Shown here piece by piece: positions 1 to 11,100 of a stretch of DNA of 64,000 nt. The notes beneath the pieces are model-generated. The model was not told the DNA's origin. It saw only the letters and a program-made list of their open reading frames with translations, and did no database searches. This stretch comes from Sceloporus undulatus (Eukaryota; Chordata; Lepidosauria; Squamata; Phrynosomatidae): contig NC_056528.1 in assembly GCF_019175285.1 (NCBI RefSeq), positions 50,925,068 to 50,989,067 on the forward strand, read 5' to 3'. The first letter of the stretch is position 1. The number at the start of each line of letters is the position of its first letter. The position numbers were made by a program, and so were the translations under genes.

Positions 1-115
1 TTGTGGCACCAGAGCAGAGGAGGCTAAATGTCTCATTAAACTACAGATCCCAGGATTCCCTATCATTGAGCCAGGACAGTTAAAGCGGTCTCAAACTGGA
101 TCATTCCTGCAGTGG
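1..115. mobile_element. hAT-like palindromic MITE, truncated by window edge
   Basis: Right part of a short palindromic non-autonomous DNA transposon. It carries the family hallmarks: a 'ctacagatcccaggattcc' core, 'attgagccaggacagttaaa', then 'tctcaaactgga' and a terminal 'ctgcagtg'. Fuller copies lie at 6184-6386, 18538-18727 and 32536-32727. Another end fragment with 'atttctgcagtgta' lies near 240-290. The hAT assignment rests on general form only; no clear 8-bp target duplication was found. Confidence 0.6.
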
Positions 116-290
116 CTTTTGGACTTTACTCTCTATGAGATGAACCAAGAGACAAGAGTTTGTAGCATAAGCTTTCATAGCCTGGGTCTACTTCTTGTTG
201 CCTCTCATGGAGTCAACCGGAGTCTAGGAAAGCTTAGGCTACGTTTAAAGTGGTGCCAAACCGCATTATTTCTGCAGTGTAGACACACCC

Positions 291-2689
291 TCATTGAGTG
301 CCCTCTCTGCTCTCTTTGCACCGAGAGGCACATGAACCTGGCAGGGTTAGCGCAACAGGTGTGTCATTTCTTAAAATGCAATAGGTTTTAATATATAGGT
401 TTGTTATGTGGCTTGTGTATTTAATGCTTTCTTGATTTTTATGGCTTTAGCAGCTTTCTCTGCAGCTGCTTGGAGGCCCATATGGGAGAATACGAAATGA
501 TATGGAGGTCTCCTGCATTCCTCCTCTTTCTCCTTCTCGGCCGCAAGGTAAAGGCTCCCAGGGAAGAAGAGCCAAGAGGCGAGGCTCCTTCTTCTGGAAC
601 AGGGCTCTCCAGGCCAAGGGATGTTCCACCTGAGAGAGCGGCTACAAAAGGCAAGTTTTAATTAAGAATTAAAGCCATAAATCAGTCGCCCGGTTTGTTT
701 TCACTACAGTTGAAAAGCCAAACCCTGTTTGATATTTGCCTTGGAAAGATCCTTCGCAGAGTCAAGGGCAGAAAAACAAACCTCCTAATGAAGGGAATGA
801 TAAATGGCTTTATTGTTTTCCTTGGTGATGGGCAAAGCAATCCAGCGCAAAGAGCCGAGTTCGAAAGGCCCCTTGCTTACCTGTTCCGTCGGCAGGGTCC
901 TGGAGGAAGTTAGCATGCTTCCGATAAACCAGGGTTTCTTCTGAAAACTGTTGTCCCATCGCTTCTTTGGGACTTCCGTGGCAGAAAACGCTTTGGATGG
1001 AAACCTGTTGGTGTCCTACAAAGCCCTAAAGCGACTAAGGTTGCATGCATTGCATATTTTTGGCCATTGTGCAATGGATAGATTGAGTTTACGCCTGAGT
1101 AAATAGAGTATCCATTTCATTTGGGCCTATGGTTGGTCTTGACTGGAGGAAAACCATTGAATCCCTAGGATTTTGCTTAACTCTTGAGTCACCATTCAGC
1201 AGTTGATTCAATAGGTCTACTCCAAATGAGACCGACAGGATTCCAGCCGTGCCGTTGTGTGTTCTTGGATGGTTTGTGTTTTTTTGTGCATGTCTTCAAG
1301 GCACTACTCAATTCCCTGGAGTTGCAGAAATAGATCCTATACATTATTATTATTCCCCATTGCAGAAGGAGACAAGAAATAGGCACATTGGATCAATGGG
1401 TTGCCTCCAATTGGGACTAATCCCAGCCATGGAGTTGTGCATTGTTGGACGGCGCATGACAAGTCATCATTGCCTTGAATGCACACCTCAGTTCGCTGAG
1501 AATGTGGAAAGAGCAGGCGCACTGGCAGATATGCAATTGGTGCTCCAATCTCAGCAGTATTCAGCGGAAGGAGTTGCACAACAGCCATGTAACTTAACTA
1601 GCTGTCTGGTCTTAGTCTTCCCCCATTGCTTTCTGGGCTGGAAAATACTATTTCTAGACAGAAGTATTATTTCCTAAGTGGAAAATGCTGTTTCCTGGAC
1701 AGAAAATGTTGTTTCCTGTGCAAATTTTCTGCAGAATAAGACCTCAGTTGCATCTTTATGGCATCTTTATGGTCCTGAGAGGGAAAGAGTAGCTTTGGGA
1801 GGTTCATCTCCATATTAAAACGAAATCTAGGTTCTTGCAGATATAGTCTAATGCTTCCCTTTGTGCATAGCCATCCCACACCCAGCAAAGAGGCATTAAA
1901 ACCAATCCAGGTTTCTGCTTTTTGCAAGGAGCTCCGTATTGTGAAAGTGACCCAGAGTCATCTCAGGGCTCCAACCTCCGGTTTATATTACAGCAGAAGA
2001 GATGCAGCCGTTGCCAAAAGAGAGCAGGGTTTCTTAGAGGAGAGTCAAGGGGAGAGAAGGCCATGAGCATCCAAGCAACCGTCCAGCCGTAAATAAATAG
2101 CTGCAGAATGTAAACTCTGCAGAGAATGCTCTTTTCTGACCCAAGGCACATGTGTCCAGTTTGGGAATCGGCTTCTGGGTCACGTAAATAATTTATTCCG
2201 CTTCGGCTTGGGACCAATGAATAACTTCTCAAAAACCAAAGTCCACGTCGGAGAGTTTCTGGAGAGAGGATCTCAGAGCCTTCTTTGCAGGAAGGGCCAT
2301 CTGAAATGCATAAATAATCTGGTTTGACACCACTTTATCAGCCATGGCCCAATGCTATGGAATTAGGGGAAGTGTAGTTTCTCTGCCAGCATGCACCCAC
2401 CCTGACTGCTTTTCCCAGAGATACTGAAGCATGCCTCAAGTTAGTCTCAACCATAGACTTGGTTCACAGGGTTCTCCCGGTCTGCTTGGTTTTTGGCCCA
2501 GGGCCCTATAAGACCCCGGACCCAATTTTTGCTCCCTGCATTTGAAAAAAAAAGGACTATCTTGGGCCCAAAATGGCCCCAGGGGACTAAAACATGGTGG
2601 AAATATTCCTCATGCCTCTTAGAGGGTATTTTGGTGCCTGTTTTATTGAATCATTTCCTATATTGCTATGTCTTTTATATGTATTATCC
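291..2689. other. Gene-free stretch with decayed repeats
   Basis: No supported gene. Around 1080-1240 and 1385-1460 there are copies of a dispersed palindromic repeat with phrases such as 'caataggtctactccaaat' (better seen at 16560-17540). The region near 2330-2420 also looks MITE-like. The rest shows no feature I can name. Confidence 0.5.
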
Positions 2690-2868
2690 TACTAGAGAGG
2701 CCCCTTCCCCACCACCACTCCTTTCTCCTTTTGTGTCGTGTCTTTTTAGATTGTAAGCCTGAGGGCAGGGAACCGTCCAATTAAAAAGACTGTATGTACT
2801 GTATATGCTGTGTAAATTTACAGCGCTTTATAAATAAAGGTTAATAATAATAATAATAATAAAATCTG
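2690..2868 (+). mobile_element. Retroposon 3' tail ending in (AAT)n
   Basis: A 3' end with 'attgtaagcctgagggcag', 'tttacagcgctttataaata' and then an AAT microsatellite. Similar tails ending in 'tataaataaa' plus TTA/AAT repeats recur at 19190-19282, 21220-21300, 35300-35380, 45080-45165 and 48228-48316. They mark a dispersed non-LTR element; its clade (L2- or CR1-like) is not resolved. Confidence 0.5.
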
Positions 2869-3122
2869 ATTTATTTTTAATGGGAGAGGGGTGTGGAAGA
2901 GACCTCCAAGGTCTTCCTAATGATGGCTCTCTTCGCCTTCTCCATCCGCTGACCCTTCCGTCTCCTCAGTCCATTGGCCAACAGGATTCAGGAAGGACCA
3001 CCATAAAAAGTCATCCATAAGGAGCCCTGATGGTGCAGTGTTTAAATGTTGGCATTACAGCCACAGTGTTGTAAGTGCGATCCTAGAGGAGGGCTCCAAG
3101 GTTGACTCGCCTTCCAATCTTT

Positions 3123-3562
3123 CATAGAATCATAGAATCATAGAATCATAGAGTTGGAAGAGACCCCAAGAAGGGCCCTGATCCAGTCCAACCCCCTTCT
3201 TCTGCCATGCAGGAAATCCAAATCAAAGCGTTCCTGACAGATGGCCATCCAGCCTCTGTTTAAAGACCTCCAAGGAAGGAGACTCCACTACACTCCGAGG
3301 AAGGAGTGCATTCCACTGTCGAACAGCCCTTACTCTCAGGAAGTTCCTCCTAATGTTGGGCTGGAATCTCTTTTCCTGGAGCTTGCATCCATTGCTCCAT
3401 TGGGTCCTATTCTCTGGAGCAGCAGAAAACAAGCTTGCTCCCTCCTCAATATGACATCCCTTCAAATATTTAAACAGGGCTCTCATATCACCTCTTACCC
3501 TTCTTTTCTCCAGGCTAAACATCCCCAGCTCCCTGAGTCGTTCCTAAGTCGTTTCATAGGTC
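3123..3562 (-). mobile_element. CR1 LINE 3' fragment
   Basis: Antisense copy of a CR1 3' end. The 8-bp-type terminal repeat 'tcatagaa' occurs several times at 3123-3153, followed by 'gagttggaagagacccc' and 'atccagtccaaccccct'. The antisense coding end of the reverse-transcriptase ORF then follows; on the minus strand it reads 'NALLPRSVVESPSLEVFKQR'. About 440 bp, typical of CR1 5' truncation. Moderately diverged. Confidence 0.85.
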
Positions 3563-4339
3563 AGTAAAATGAGTATCCAGCTTCTTGGGGGCAATTGGGT
3601 TGTACAATGCAAACTGCTTAGGGAGTGCTAGTTCACTGATAAGCAGTATAGAAACATACTTGGTATGGCTAAGTCTGGGGATTCTTGGTCAGCCTTTGCA
3701 TCTCTTCTCTTTTCCGGAGCAAGAGGACTTACAGCTGCATCCTGAGAAAGTGCCCCAGTCAGCCTTGCATTTTGGAGTGGCCTTGCTCCCCTTCACTGAC
3801 TCAGCCGCCCAAGTTTTACCATCACAGCAAATGATTTGCAGACACACAGATCTCTATATAAATATATATGTTTCCAGGCGTCTTCCTGGGCTCCCAAGGG
3901 ACTGGCCGAAAAGGCTAAATTAGCCCTCGGATCCAGAGTGAGAGGAAAGGCGAGGGCTTCGTTGCTCCGAATCCCAGCGTCTGAGCTCCGTGGCCCAAAA
4001 TGTCCCCTTGTCACAGATCATGTGCAACTCAAGTAACACTTTTGGCCGTGGGAAACTATAAACGCAGCGGCGAAAAATGCTCAAATGACTCCAGTGGCGC
4101 AGGGCCAGCCTGCTGTGAAAATCTGCTCCTTTCTGTGAATGCTGGATGAGCTGTTTGTTTCCATGTTGGGGAACAAAACATGGGGAAACTAGGTTTAAAT
4201 ATGGGATCCATGGGACTATTCTTTTCGCCAGGTCCTCTGCTTTTCCAGAGGGAACCATCAAGGCCGCCATTTTGGGCGGTTGAAGTGATGGAGCGTCGCA
4301 TCTGGGCCTGGATTCTGTTCTTGGTCCCATTATGATGAG

Positions 4340-4440
4340 ACCCATTGCATCACTTGGATTCAGGGATGTGTTTACTCACAGTTCAACAGTTGATGAATGG
4401 GTCTACTCTAGTTGGAGCTAACTAATAAGTGGCCTCTTGG
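4340..4440. repeat. Dispersed palindromic repeat copy
   Basis: Contains 'atgggtctactctagttgga' next to 'gctaactaataagtgg', the core of an unclassified repeat seen several more times, notably at 6540-6610 and 16560-17540. Confidence 0.45.
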
Positions 4441-4794
4441 GCCACTTGGGGTGGGCCATTCCCCACAGATTGGTGGGTCACTCCTATTTCCCACTACAAT
4501 ATAATGGGGCGAAGTAAGTTTCCTCCTTGGGGATATGTAAGCTGGTAGCCTTTGACTTTGGCCTCAGACCTATTGGTTACTTTGGGGTGGGAGTGGTGGC
4601 CCTTTCAATGCTATTGGACTGCATACTCCAGCATTCCTTAACTCTGCTTACTAGGCGTAGTAAAGCCCTACAACATTTGGAAAGCCCTGTGTTTCCTATG
4701 CCAGAGTTAGTCCCGGTAGAATAAATGCATTGACTCAATTGTCAATACATAGTAGACCCTATTGATTTGTTGATCAACTTCTATACAGACTAAG

Positions 4795-4862
4795 GCTGCA
4801 TCTGCTGTGCAGAAATAATGTAGACTGACACCGCATTAACCGCCGAGGCTCCATTCTATGCA
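4795..4862. mobile_element. hAT-like MITE end fragment
   Basis: Left end with 'ctgtgcagaaataatgtaga' and 'accgcattaaccgcc', matching the terminal part of the palindromic MITE family. It runs directly into an antisense SINE. Confidence 0.5.
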
Positions 4863-4865
4863 ATC

Positions 4866-5072
4866 CAATGTTTCCAACTTATGGCAACCTCAAGGAGCAG
4901 CTATCTAGAGTTTTCTTGCATCAGAGGGAGGTTGCTGCTATTGACTTCCTCTGAGGCTGAGAGAGTGTGACTTGCCCAATGTCACCCAATAGGTTTACAT
5001 GGCTGATCTAGGATTCGAACCCTATTCTCCAGAGTCACAGCCCAATGCACTAGACCAGATGGGCTTTCCTAC
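4866..5072 (-). mobile_element. tRNA-derived SINE (Sauria-like), antisense
   Basis: On the minus strand: a tRNA-like head with B box (antisense 'ggattcgaacc' near 5010), a middle with antisense 'ctctgaggctgagagagtgt', and a BovB-like 3' end (antisense 'cttatggcaacct'). The terminal ACA repeat is lost. Head plus BovB-type tail matches the architecture described for Sauria SINEs. Confidence 0.75.
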
Positions 5073-6103
5073 AGTCCCTTATTGGAATTCACATAGGTTT
5101 CGGTTGATACACAACTTCAGTTCCTTGCCTCCTATCCTTAACGTACGGAAAGTTTATCGGAGGATGACGTTTGAAAGGGAAAGATGGGCGAACGCAGTCC
5201 CTTTACTCCTTCGGGGCTCAAGTCACCCGGCAAGTGTTGCAAAAGGAGTGATGGATGTTGTTGTGAAGTTGCTGTTCTCTCCTTCCAAGCTGTGTTTAAT
5301 GTCAACTGCCAAACGACAATAAACACTTGACCCGGTGCTGCCAAGCGGCCAAGTCGGGTCAACTTGACACAATCCGCCCCGGATTTCGGGTCGAAGGAAA
5401 CCATGCGCCTCTGCTCCTCAGAGCTTGAAGCGAAGATGCAAATGTAGTAACCTTGCTGTGAGGATCTATGGAGGAATCCCACCCCCAAAATGAGATGGAA
5501 ACAGGGACATGGATCAATGCTTGGCTTTGTGACGCATACAGTACTTGAGATAGGAGAGAGACTGCAGACTGATTGTCAACTCGGAGTAGTTGGTTGCTTC
5601 ATTCATTTATCAAATGCTAATTTTAAGACACCTGAAAAAGAAAAGTCGAGGCTCACATACCATTCAAGACTAAATCCTATTAGTCATCTCAATTGTTAAA
5701 TGGTCATTCACTATGTAGGTAAACCTCACTTGTTCCAAGCGGTTGCTAAACTGGAGTTGGGACTAATGTTGAGTTAATGTTGCTTCAAATTAAAATGTAA
5801 GTAAAACAATGCAACCCAAGCCACAAAAATCCAGATCCAACAAACCAGCCGAGGTTGTTAGGCTGAGTTACAACAGAAAAGTATTTGGAGCACCTTGTAG
5901 TATGAAAACAGATGAGGATTTTGAACTTGTAATTGTTGTTCGACGGAGAGCGTGGTCTGCTAAAAGGTCAAATGGATGATAGGCAATGAAAGGCGGGCTG
6001 AGTGTTGGACTAGAATCATTCATAGAGTTGCTATAAATACTACTACTACTACTACTAATAATAATAATATATTGTGTTTATACCCTGCACTCTAATAAAT
6101 TGC
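5073..6103. other. Gene-free stretch, mostly unassigned
   Basis: No gene supported. It ends in a short (TAC)n/(AAT)n microsatellite at about 6039-6071, probably the tail of a retroposon. Confidence 0.5.
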
Positions 6104-6475
6104 AAGACAAGAGGTTCCATGTAAACATTGGGAAGAACATCTTGAAGCTGAGAGCTCTTCAATGGTGGAATATTGCCCTAATCCGCACTGCAGAATTAAT
6201 GCACTTTGACACTGCTTTAACTGCCGTGGCTCAATGATACAGAATTGTGGGGTTTGTAGTTTTGTGAGCTATTTAGCCTTCTCTCTCAGAGAACTACAGC
6301 TACAAACCCCAGGATTGCAAAGGATGGAGCCATGGCAGTGAAAGCGGTGTCAAACTGCATTAACTCTGCAGTGCGGATTGGACCCTGGGCTCCTTCAGAG
6401 GGTGGTGGGCTCTCCTTCTTTGGAGATCCTCCAATAGAGGTTTGGTTGGGCATCTCTTGGGGATATTTCAGTTGC
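6104..6475 (+). mobile_element. CR1 LINE fragment split by a MITE
   Basis: The 5' piece (about 6104-6183) reads like CR1 'aagaacatcttgaagctgag' and 'agctcttcaatggtgga'. The 3' piece (about 6387-6475) continues with 'cagagggtggtgggctct' and 'ccttctttggaga'. The two halves are contiguous in CR1 and are interrupted by the MITE at 6184-6386, so the MITE inserted later. Confidence 0.7.
6184..6386. mobile_element. hAT-like palindromic MITE inserted in CR1
   Basis: About 200 bp with terminal inverted repeats: left 'aatccgcactgcagaattaa', right 'ctgcagtgcggatt'. The inner arms also match ('cactgctttaactgcc' against 'ggcagtgaaagcggtgt'), so the element can fold into a long hairpin. A target-site duplication could not be fixed by eye. 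Confidence 0.7.
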
Positions 6476-7125
6476 GTATCCCCACACGGTGCGGCCCTTT
6501 CCTCTATGGTTCTGCTTTAGTCCACCCTTAAACAAGAGAGACATTGGATTTACCCTTGACTTGCCTCTCAACAATGAATCCAGTGGATCTATTTTAGGGA
6601 AGACTAACCCACAGGGTTCCAGCCAAGTCAAATATAAACACAGCCGCAAATCAACCCAGCATGGCAAATCTGGTTTTGTTTTAAGCCCAGATGGCCATCT
6701 GTTCTGGGTTCGACTTCTACAGTGAAGCCTCTTAATAGCCAACAAAGTGAGACCGCTTAAAATGGAAATTGTTTCAGCGCCCGTGTTTGACAAGGTGATG
6801 CCTCCCCAGGAAAGATGGGAAAGGGTCCCTCCGATGATGCGCGAGGGGCGCAGCGGACATGAATTCCCAGCCCGGCTTTGCTCTTGTGGTCTTTCTCAGC
6901 AGCAACAGAAGGGATGGAAACTGTGAGTCAGATGCTCCAAGCAGAACAGGCGCATTGAGGATGCACTGCAGCCAAAGCCATGCTCTTTTGATTTGAACTA
7001 TGTGCAACCCCACTCTTTCCTTTAAGGCTCCCAGATTTCAGGGATCCTCTCCTCTGGTCCTCAGTGGGAGAAAATCTAGGATATATGTATATATACATAC
7101 ATACATTCAAGGATATATGTATATA

Positions 7126-7459
7126 CAGTTGGCCCGCCACATTTGTGGGTTTGATGTTTAGGGTTTGATTATTTGCACGTTTGCTTAATATGTTCCCTCT
7201 AGGAATCTGCTAGAACTTGATCATAGAGTTGTGTTGGAGAGCCTAGATGTTCCTAGAGAAAACACTTCTCTGGACATTTGTAGGTCCTCCAGTGTGATCC
7301 TATGATCAACTTCTGGCCATAGAGTTGCACTGGAGGACCTGGAAATTCCTAGAGAGGTGTTCGCTTATGTAAAAAGGATAGTGCTTTTTTTTAATTTGTG
7401 GTTTTTCCACATTCAATGAAGACCTTCACCCCTAAATCCAGCGAATTTAGGGACCACTG
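7126..7459. mobile_element. Tigger/pogo-like MITE with TA duplication
   Basis: 334 bp running from 'CAGTTGGCCCGCC' to 'GGGACCACTG', flanked on both sides by TA (7124-7125 and 7460-7461). The interior contains the inverted blocks 'ggtcctccag' and 'ctggaggacct'. The same family, carrying a nested insertion, lies at 39312-40060. TA duplication and CAG ends fit Tc1/mariner-pogo elements. Confidence 0.75.
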
Positions 7460-7461
7460 TA

Positions 7462-7690
7462 CAAATGGGGGCCTTGGTATCTGCTGGGGTTTGGTTCCAG
7501 GATTCCCCACGGACACCAAAATCCTTGGATGCTCAAGTCCCATTAGATGCAATAGAGTATTATTATTGTTATTGTTACTGCTGTTACTTCTACTACTACT
7601 ACTATTACAGTGGGACCTTGTTATCTGCTGGGGTTTGGTTCCAGGATCCCCCCTAGTTAGGTAACAAAATCCACAGATGCTCAAGTCCCA
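7462..7690. mobile_element. Tigger-derived MITE fragments, nested
   Basis: Two partial copies with 'tctgctggggtttggttcca' separated by a TTA/TAC microsatellite (7556-7610). The second begins at 'tacagtgggaccttg'. The phrase 'atgctcaagtcccatta' ends both copies. Further copies lie at 20905-21150 and 21300-21370. Confidence 0.6.
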
Positions 7691-8689
7691 TTAAATACAA
7701 TGGCATGGAAAAATTGTGTCTCTTATATAAAATGATAAAATCAGGGTTTGCTTTTCGGAATTTATATATTGTTAAATATTTTCTTGAATCTGTGGATAAA
7801 AAATCTGTGGCTAATGAGGATTCCTCCTAGACTGTTTTCATCCAAATCCCCTTTCCGAAGCCCTCAGCCTCCCATGGCGCAACCCTACTCTTGGAAAGGC
7901 CAGGATGGGCTCCTCCAGATGCAAAGCCATGTTCTTTGGGTGGAAAGGCAAGTGTTGTTTTCCATTTCAGTGCCTCCGTGCGCAGCTCCTCTTGGCAACA
8001 GCCGCCCATAGAATACGCTTTCAGCCCTGGGCTGCATCAGTCCATGTGTTTCCCTCTTATTTTTGGAAACCCTCTCCTTCTAAATCTGGTGCGGCATCAA
8101 AAACTCCAAAAGTGCAAGTTCAAAATGAGATCAAAAAAAGGGGGAGCAGACAATTAAAAAAGAAGAAGAAGAAAAGATGACATCTGGAGTCAATTTTAAA
8201 ACTACGTTATATTTCAAGGGCCTGGGAAAGAGAAAGCGTGAAACAAAAAGGAGATGATCTGGACAAAAGCAGGGATTCTGGCTTTTTGGGTGTCTGATCT
8301 CACTGTGCTAGAATACACCTATTTGCAAGTTTTATATGAAGTAATGTTAAGAAGGAGACCAACAAGAACAGTTTGGGGCCCATGCTTCCAAATGCACCCT
8401 GAACATTCGTCTTTTAAAAGCACTTAACTTAATTGTTCAGGTTATCAAGGCTTCCAAGCTTTGCATTTGACAGGTCCATTACGCTAATGAATCTTCCTCC
8501 AGGATTTCTTTTGGGGCCTATGGGAGCCAGACTGTAGTTTCCTTTACCCTCATCTCTGGTTCCTCTTCAAAGTAAGAAACTCCAAAGCTGTCGCCTGTTT
8601 GTCGTTGTATTGCTAGGACCAAAGAGTCATTAGTATGGACAAAGGCGATGAGGGACAGAATCGATGGAAGAATAAAACCAGAGCGTTCC

Positions 8690-8840
8690 AAGTTTCAAAG
8701 TGATGCGGATGCAAACAAGCAGCAAAAAGAGTTTAGTGGCACCTTGAAGGCTGGCAGCAAGGCTTCTTTGGCTTCCGCTTTTGTGGACAAAGAGGCTGAA
8801 GTCTATGGAAGTTTGTGCCAAATGTTGTTTAAATTTCATG
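8690..8840. repeat. Possible decayed dispersed repeat
   Basis: Contains 'gtttagtggcaccttgaagg', reminiscent of a vertebrate repeat whose copies read 'tagcaccttt...agact...gagcttt..tagact'. Related fragments are at 13385-13585, 38130-38200 and 56462-56590. Family not identified. Confidence 0.3.
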
Positions 8841-9149
8841 CCATAAAGCTCTCGCTGAGATCCGACATCAGAGCTCTGCAGAATTAATCTCCGCACACAG
8901 TGCTAAAGTACGGACCTTTCTATGCGACGCTTGCGTTGAATGCCAATGTTGCACATCGTTGGTGCACCCCATGTCCCTGATCTTGAGCGAAAGGTGGATG
9001 CTCTCCATCAGACAGAGAGGTATATTTGCTTTTGCAATTAGGAAATAGTGGACATAATTAAGGCACCTACAGAAGAGAGAATGTGTGACCCTTTGTTGGT
9101 TTTGCTGCAATGCAACACAATAAACAGTCTATTGGCTTGCAATAAACAC

Positions 9150-9345
9150 AGCCAACATGGAGTTGTGATTTGAGCATTGGATTTGGAAACTGGGAGGCCT
9201 GGGTTCAACTATCCATCAGTCATGGAAACCCACTGGGTGGCCTTTGGCAAGACACACTCTCTCAGCCTCAAAGGATGACCCTCCGAACAAATCTTGCCAA
9301 GAAAACCCAAAGATAGGTTCTCCAAAGGCTGGAAATAACTGGACA
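9150..9345 (+). mobile_element. tRNA-derived SINE, partial
   Basis: The head reads 'gtgatttgagcattggattt' and 'gcctgggttcaact' (weakened B box). The body has 'catggaaacccactgggtgg' and 'cactctctcagcctcaaagg'. The BovB-like tail is missing. A second partial copy follows directly. Confidence 0.7.
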
Positions 9346-9361
9346 GTCCATAGCAAGGGAG

Positions 9362-9562
9362 CTAAAGTGCAGAAATGGCGTGCGTATTGGACAGGGACTA
9401 TATGGGAGACCAAGGTACAGATCCTCACTTAGCCATGGAAACCCACTGCGTGACCTTAGGAAAGTCATGCTCTCTCAGCCTCAAAGGAAGGCCATGGCAA
9501 ACGTCTTCTGAATAAACCTGGCCAAGAAAACAAGGGACACCACAGCGGTTTGAAGGTCTCCA
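9362..9562 (+). mobile_element. tRNA-derived SINE, second partial copy
   Basis: Same architecture as the preceding SINE: head near 'cgtattggacagggactat', body 'agccatggaaacccactgcg' and 'ctctctcagcctcaaaggaa'. Tandem placement suggests insertion next to, or local duplication of, its neighbour. Confidence 0.65.
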
Positions 9563-10523
9563 GGACACCATGTATTCCTATGTATTCCCTGGCTTAAGCA
9601 TGGAGATCAGCGCATGGAAGTTTAAGCATCTCCCCAGCTCTTTTGCATTTGCACATCTTGCCTCCTGCTCCTGCTCCTCTTCCTCCTCAAAGGGTCTAAA
9701 TCGGTCAGGTGTTGATCTGTTCCTGGAAGGACTGTTTTCCATCCATCTCTCTCTCTGTTTGCCAAAGCAGCCTTTGCAAGAAAACAAAAATGAGGTTTTG
9801 GGGTGGGGCTTTTTGCAAAACAAATCTTCCCTTTCTATAATTGTTTACAACCTTCTAAAGACACACATGACTCTGTTTTCTTCAACCAACTGCTGACCCT
9901 TCAGATTACTCACACACACAACAGACACACAACACACAACGTGCGTTCAAAGAGAATGGCCTTGGGAAAGGAGTCCAGGTTTCTCCGAAGGGTCTGGCTA
10001 ATAAATAAAGGGAGTTATCCGGGATCTGACCCCGAAACGAGCTCCAGAGAGTCCCAAACTCCAAAGGAAAGTCGTTTTGCTTGTGGGTTTGCAAGCGCAT
10101 GCAGCCACATCGATGTGTGTGTTTGTGCGTCTCGAGGAGGCAGTGTGTGCTCTCATTACTTTGTGAAAAGAACAGAGTATCCATATTGTTTGCCTTCCTT
10201 TGCTGTAACACGCAACCTGAAATTTACATAGGAGTAGAAATTAATTTCCACGTTGGAAGCAAAAACAAACCCTACTCTCTGCTTATTAAATGGTGAAATG
10301 AAAAGGGAGAAAGGAAAACACAGGATGAGATTAGCTTCAGGAAAGTTAAGCTTCAGGAGAAGTATTTCTTTGCCTCTTTTCTCATGCAAAGGTGACTTTC
10401 TGGGCTGCAATGGGTCATGCATCTTCCAGCCAAGGCTAAGCAAATGAACTCTGCACATGCTCTATTCCGCCACAAAGAAGTGGGAATATATTTATGGCTG
10501 AATTGCTTGGGAAAAGGTGAACA
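9563..10523. other. Gene-free stretch
   Basis: No supported gene. A short (AC)n run lies near 9911-9938. Other open frames here lack homology or splice context. Confidence 0.5.
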
Positions 10524-10947
10524 GAGTAGGAGAAAGAGGAAGGGAAGAGAAGGGAGAAAGAGAGGAGAAGGATAGGAAGAGAAGGAGAGCAAAGAGAGAC
10601 AGAGACATAATAACAAAGAGAAAGGAGAGGAAGGAAAAGAAAACGAAGAGGAGGAGATGAGATAGACAGATAGTAACAAGGATGAGGAAGAAGAGAGGAG
10701 AGGAGAGGAAGAGGAAGAAAAAGAGAACAAGAAAATGGAGGAGAGGAGATAGACAATAACGAAGAGGAGAAGAGAAGAGGGAAATGAAGAAGAGGAGGAA
10801 GAAGGAGAAGAGAGAGATAATAACAGAGGAGGAAGAGAGGAGGAGGAGGATACAGAGAGAGGAGAGGTAGAGGAGGAAGAAAGAGAGGACAAGAAGAAGA
10901 AGAGGTAGAGGAGACAGGCAGAGAAACAATAACAAAGAGGAGGTTTC
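10524..10947. repeat. Long polypurine/polypyrimidine tract
   Basis: About 420 bp on the + strand made almost only of A and G ('agaggaggaagaaggagaag' style), broken by rare C/T such as 'agacaataac'. It creates long serine/leucine-rich open frames on the minus strand that are compositional artefacts. Strong strand asymmetry makes triplex (H-DNA) formation plausible. Confidence 0.85.
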
Positions 10948-11100
10948 TCTCTCCTTTCCCCATTTTCCCTCGGCTTACTTCGCTTTCTGCAAACTGAGTT
11001 CAAAGTGGGAAAGTAGTTTTCAGTGGAATAACTCATCAGAGGAAAGGAGAAGGAGCAGACTCTTGACCTTCTCTGTGGGCTGAAGCAAAAGCCAACTGCT
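10948..11100 (+). repeat. Unclassified dispersed repeat (CTCAGCTTAC family)
   Basis: Reads 'tttctctctcctttcccca', 'ctcggcttact' and then 'gcaaactgagttcaaagtgg'. The same ordered blocks recur at 19290-19520, 23780-24000, 24045-24200, 24860-25120, 40905-41115, 50640-50900 and around 60940-61255, in both orientations. It matches no family I recognise. Confidence 0.6.
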
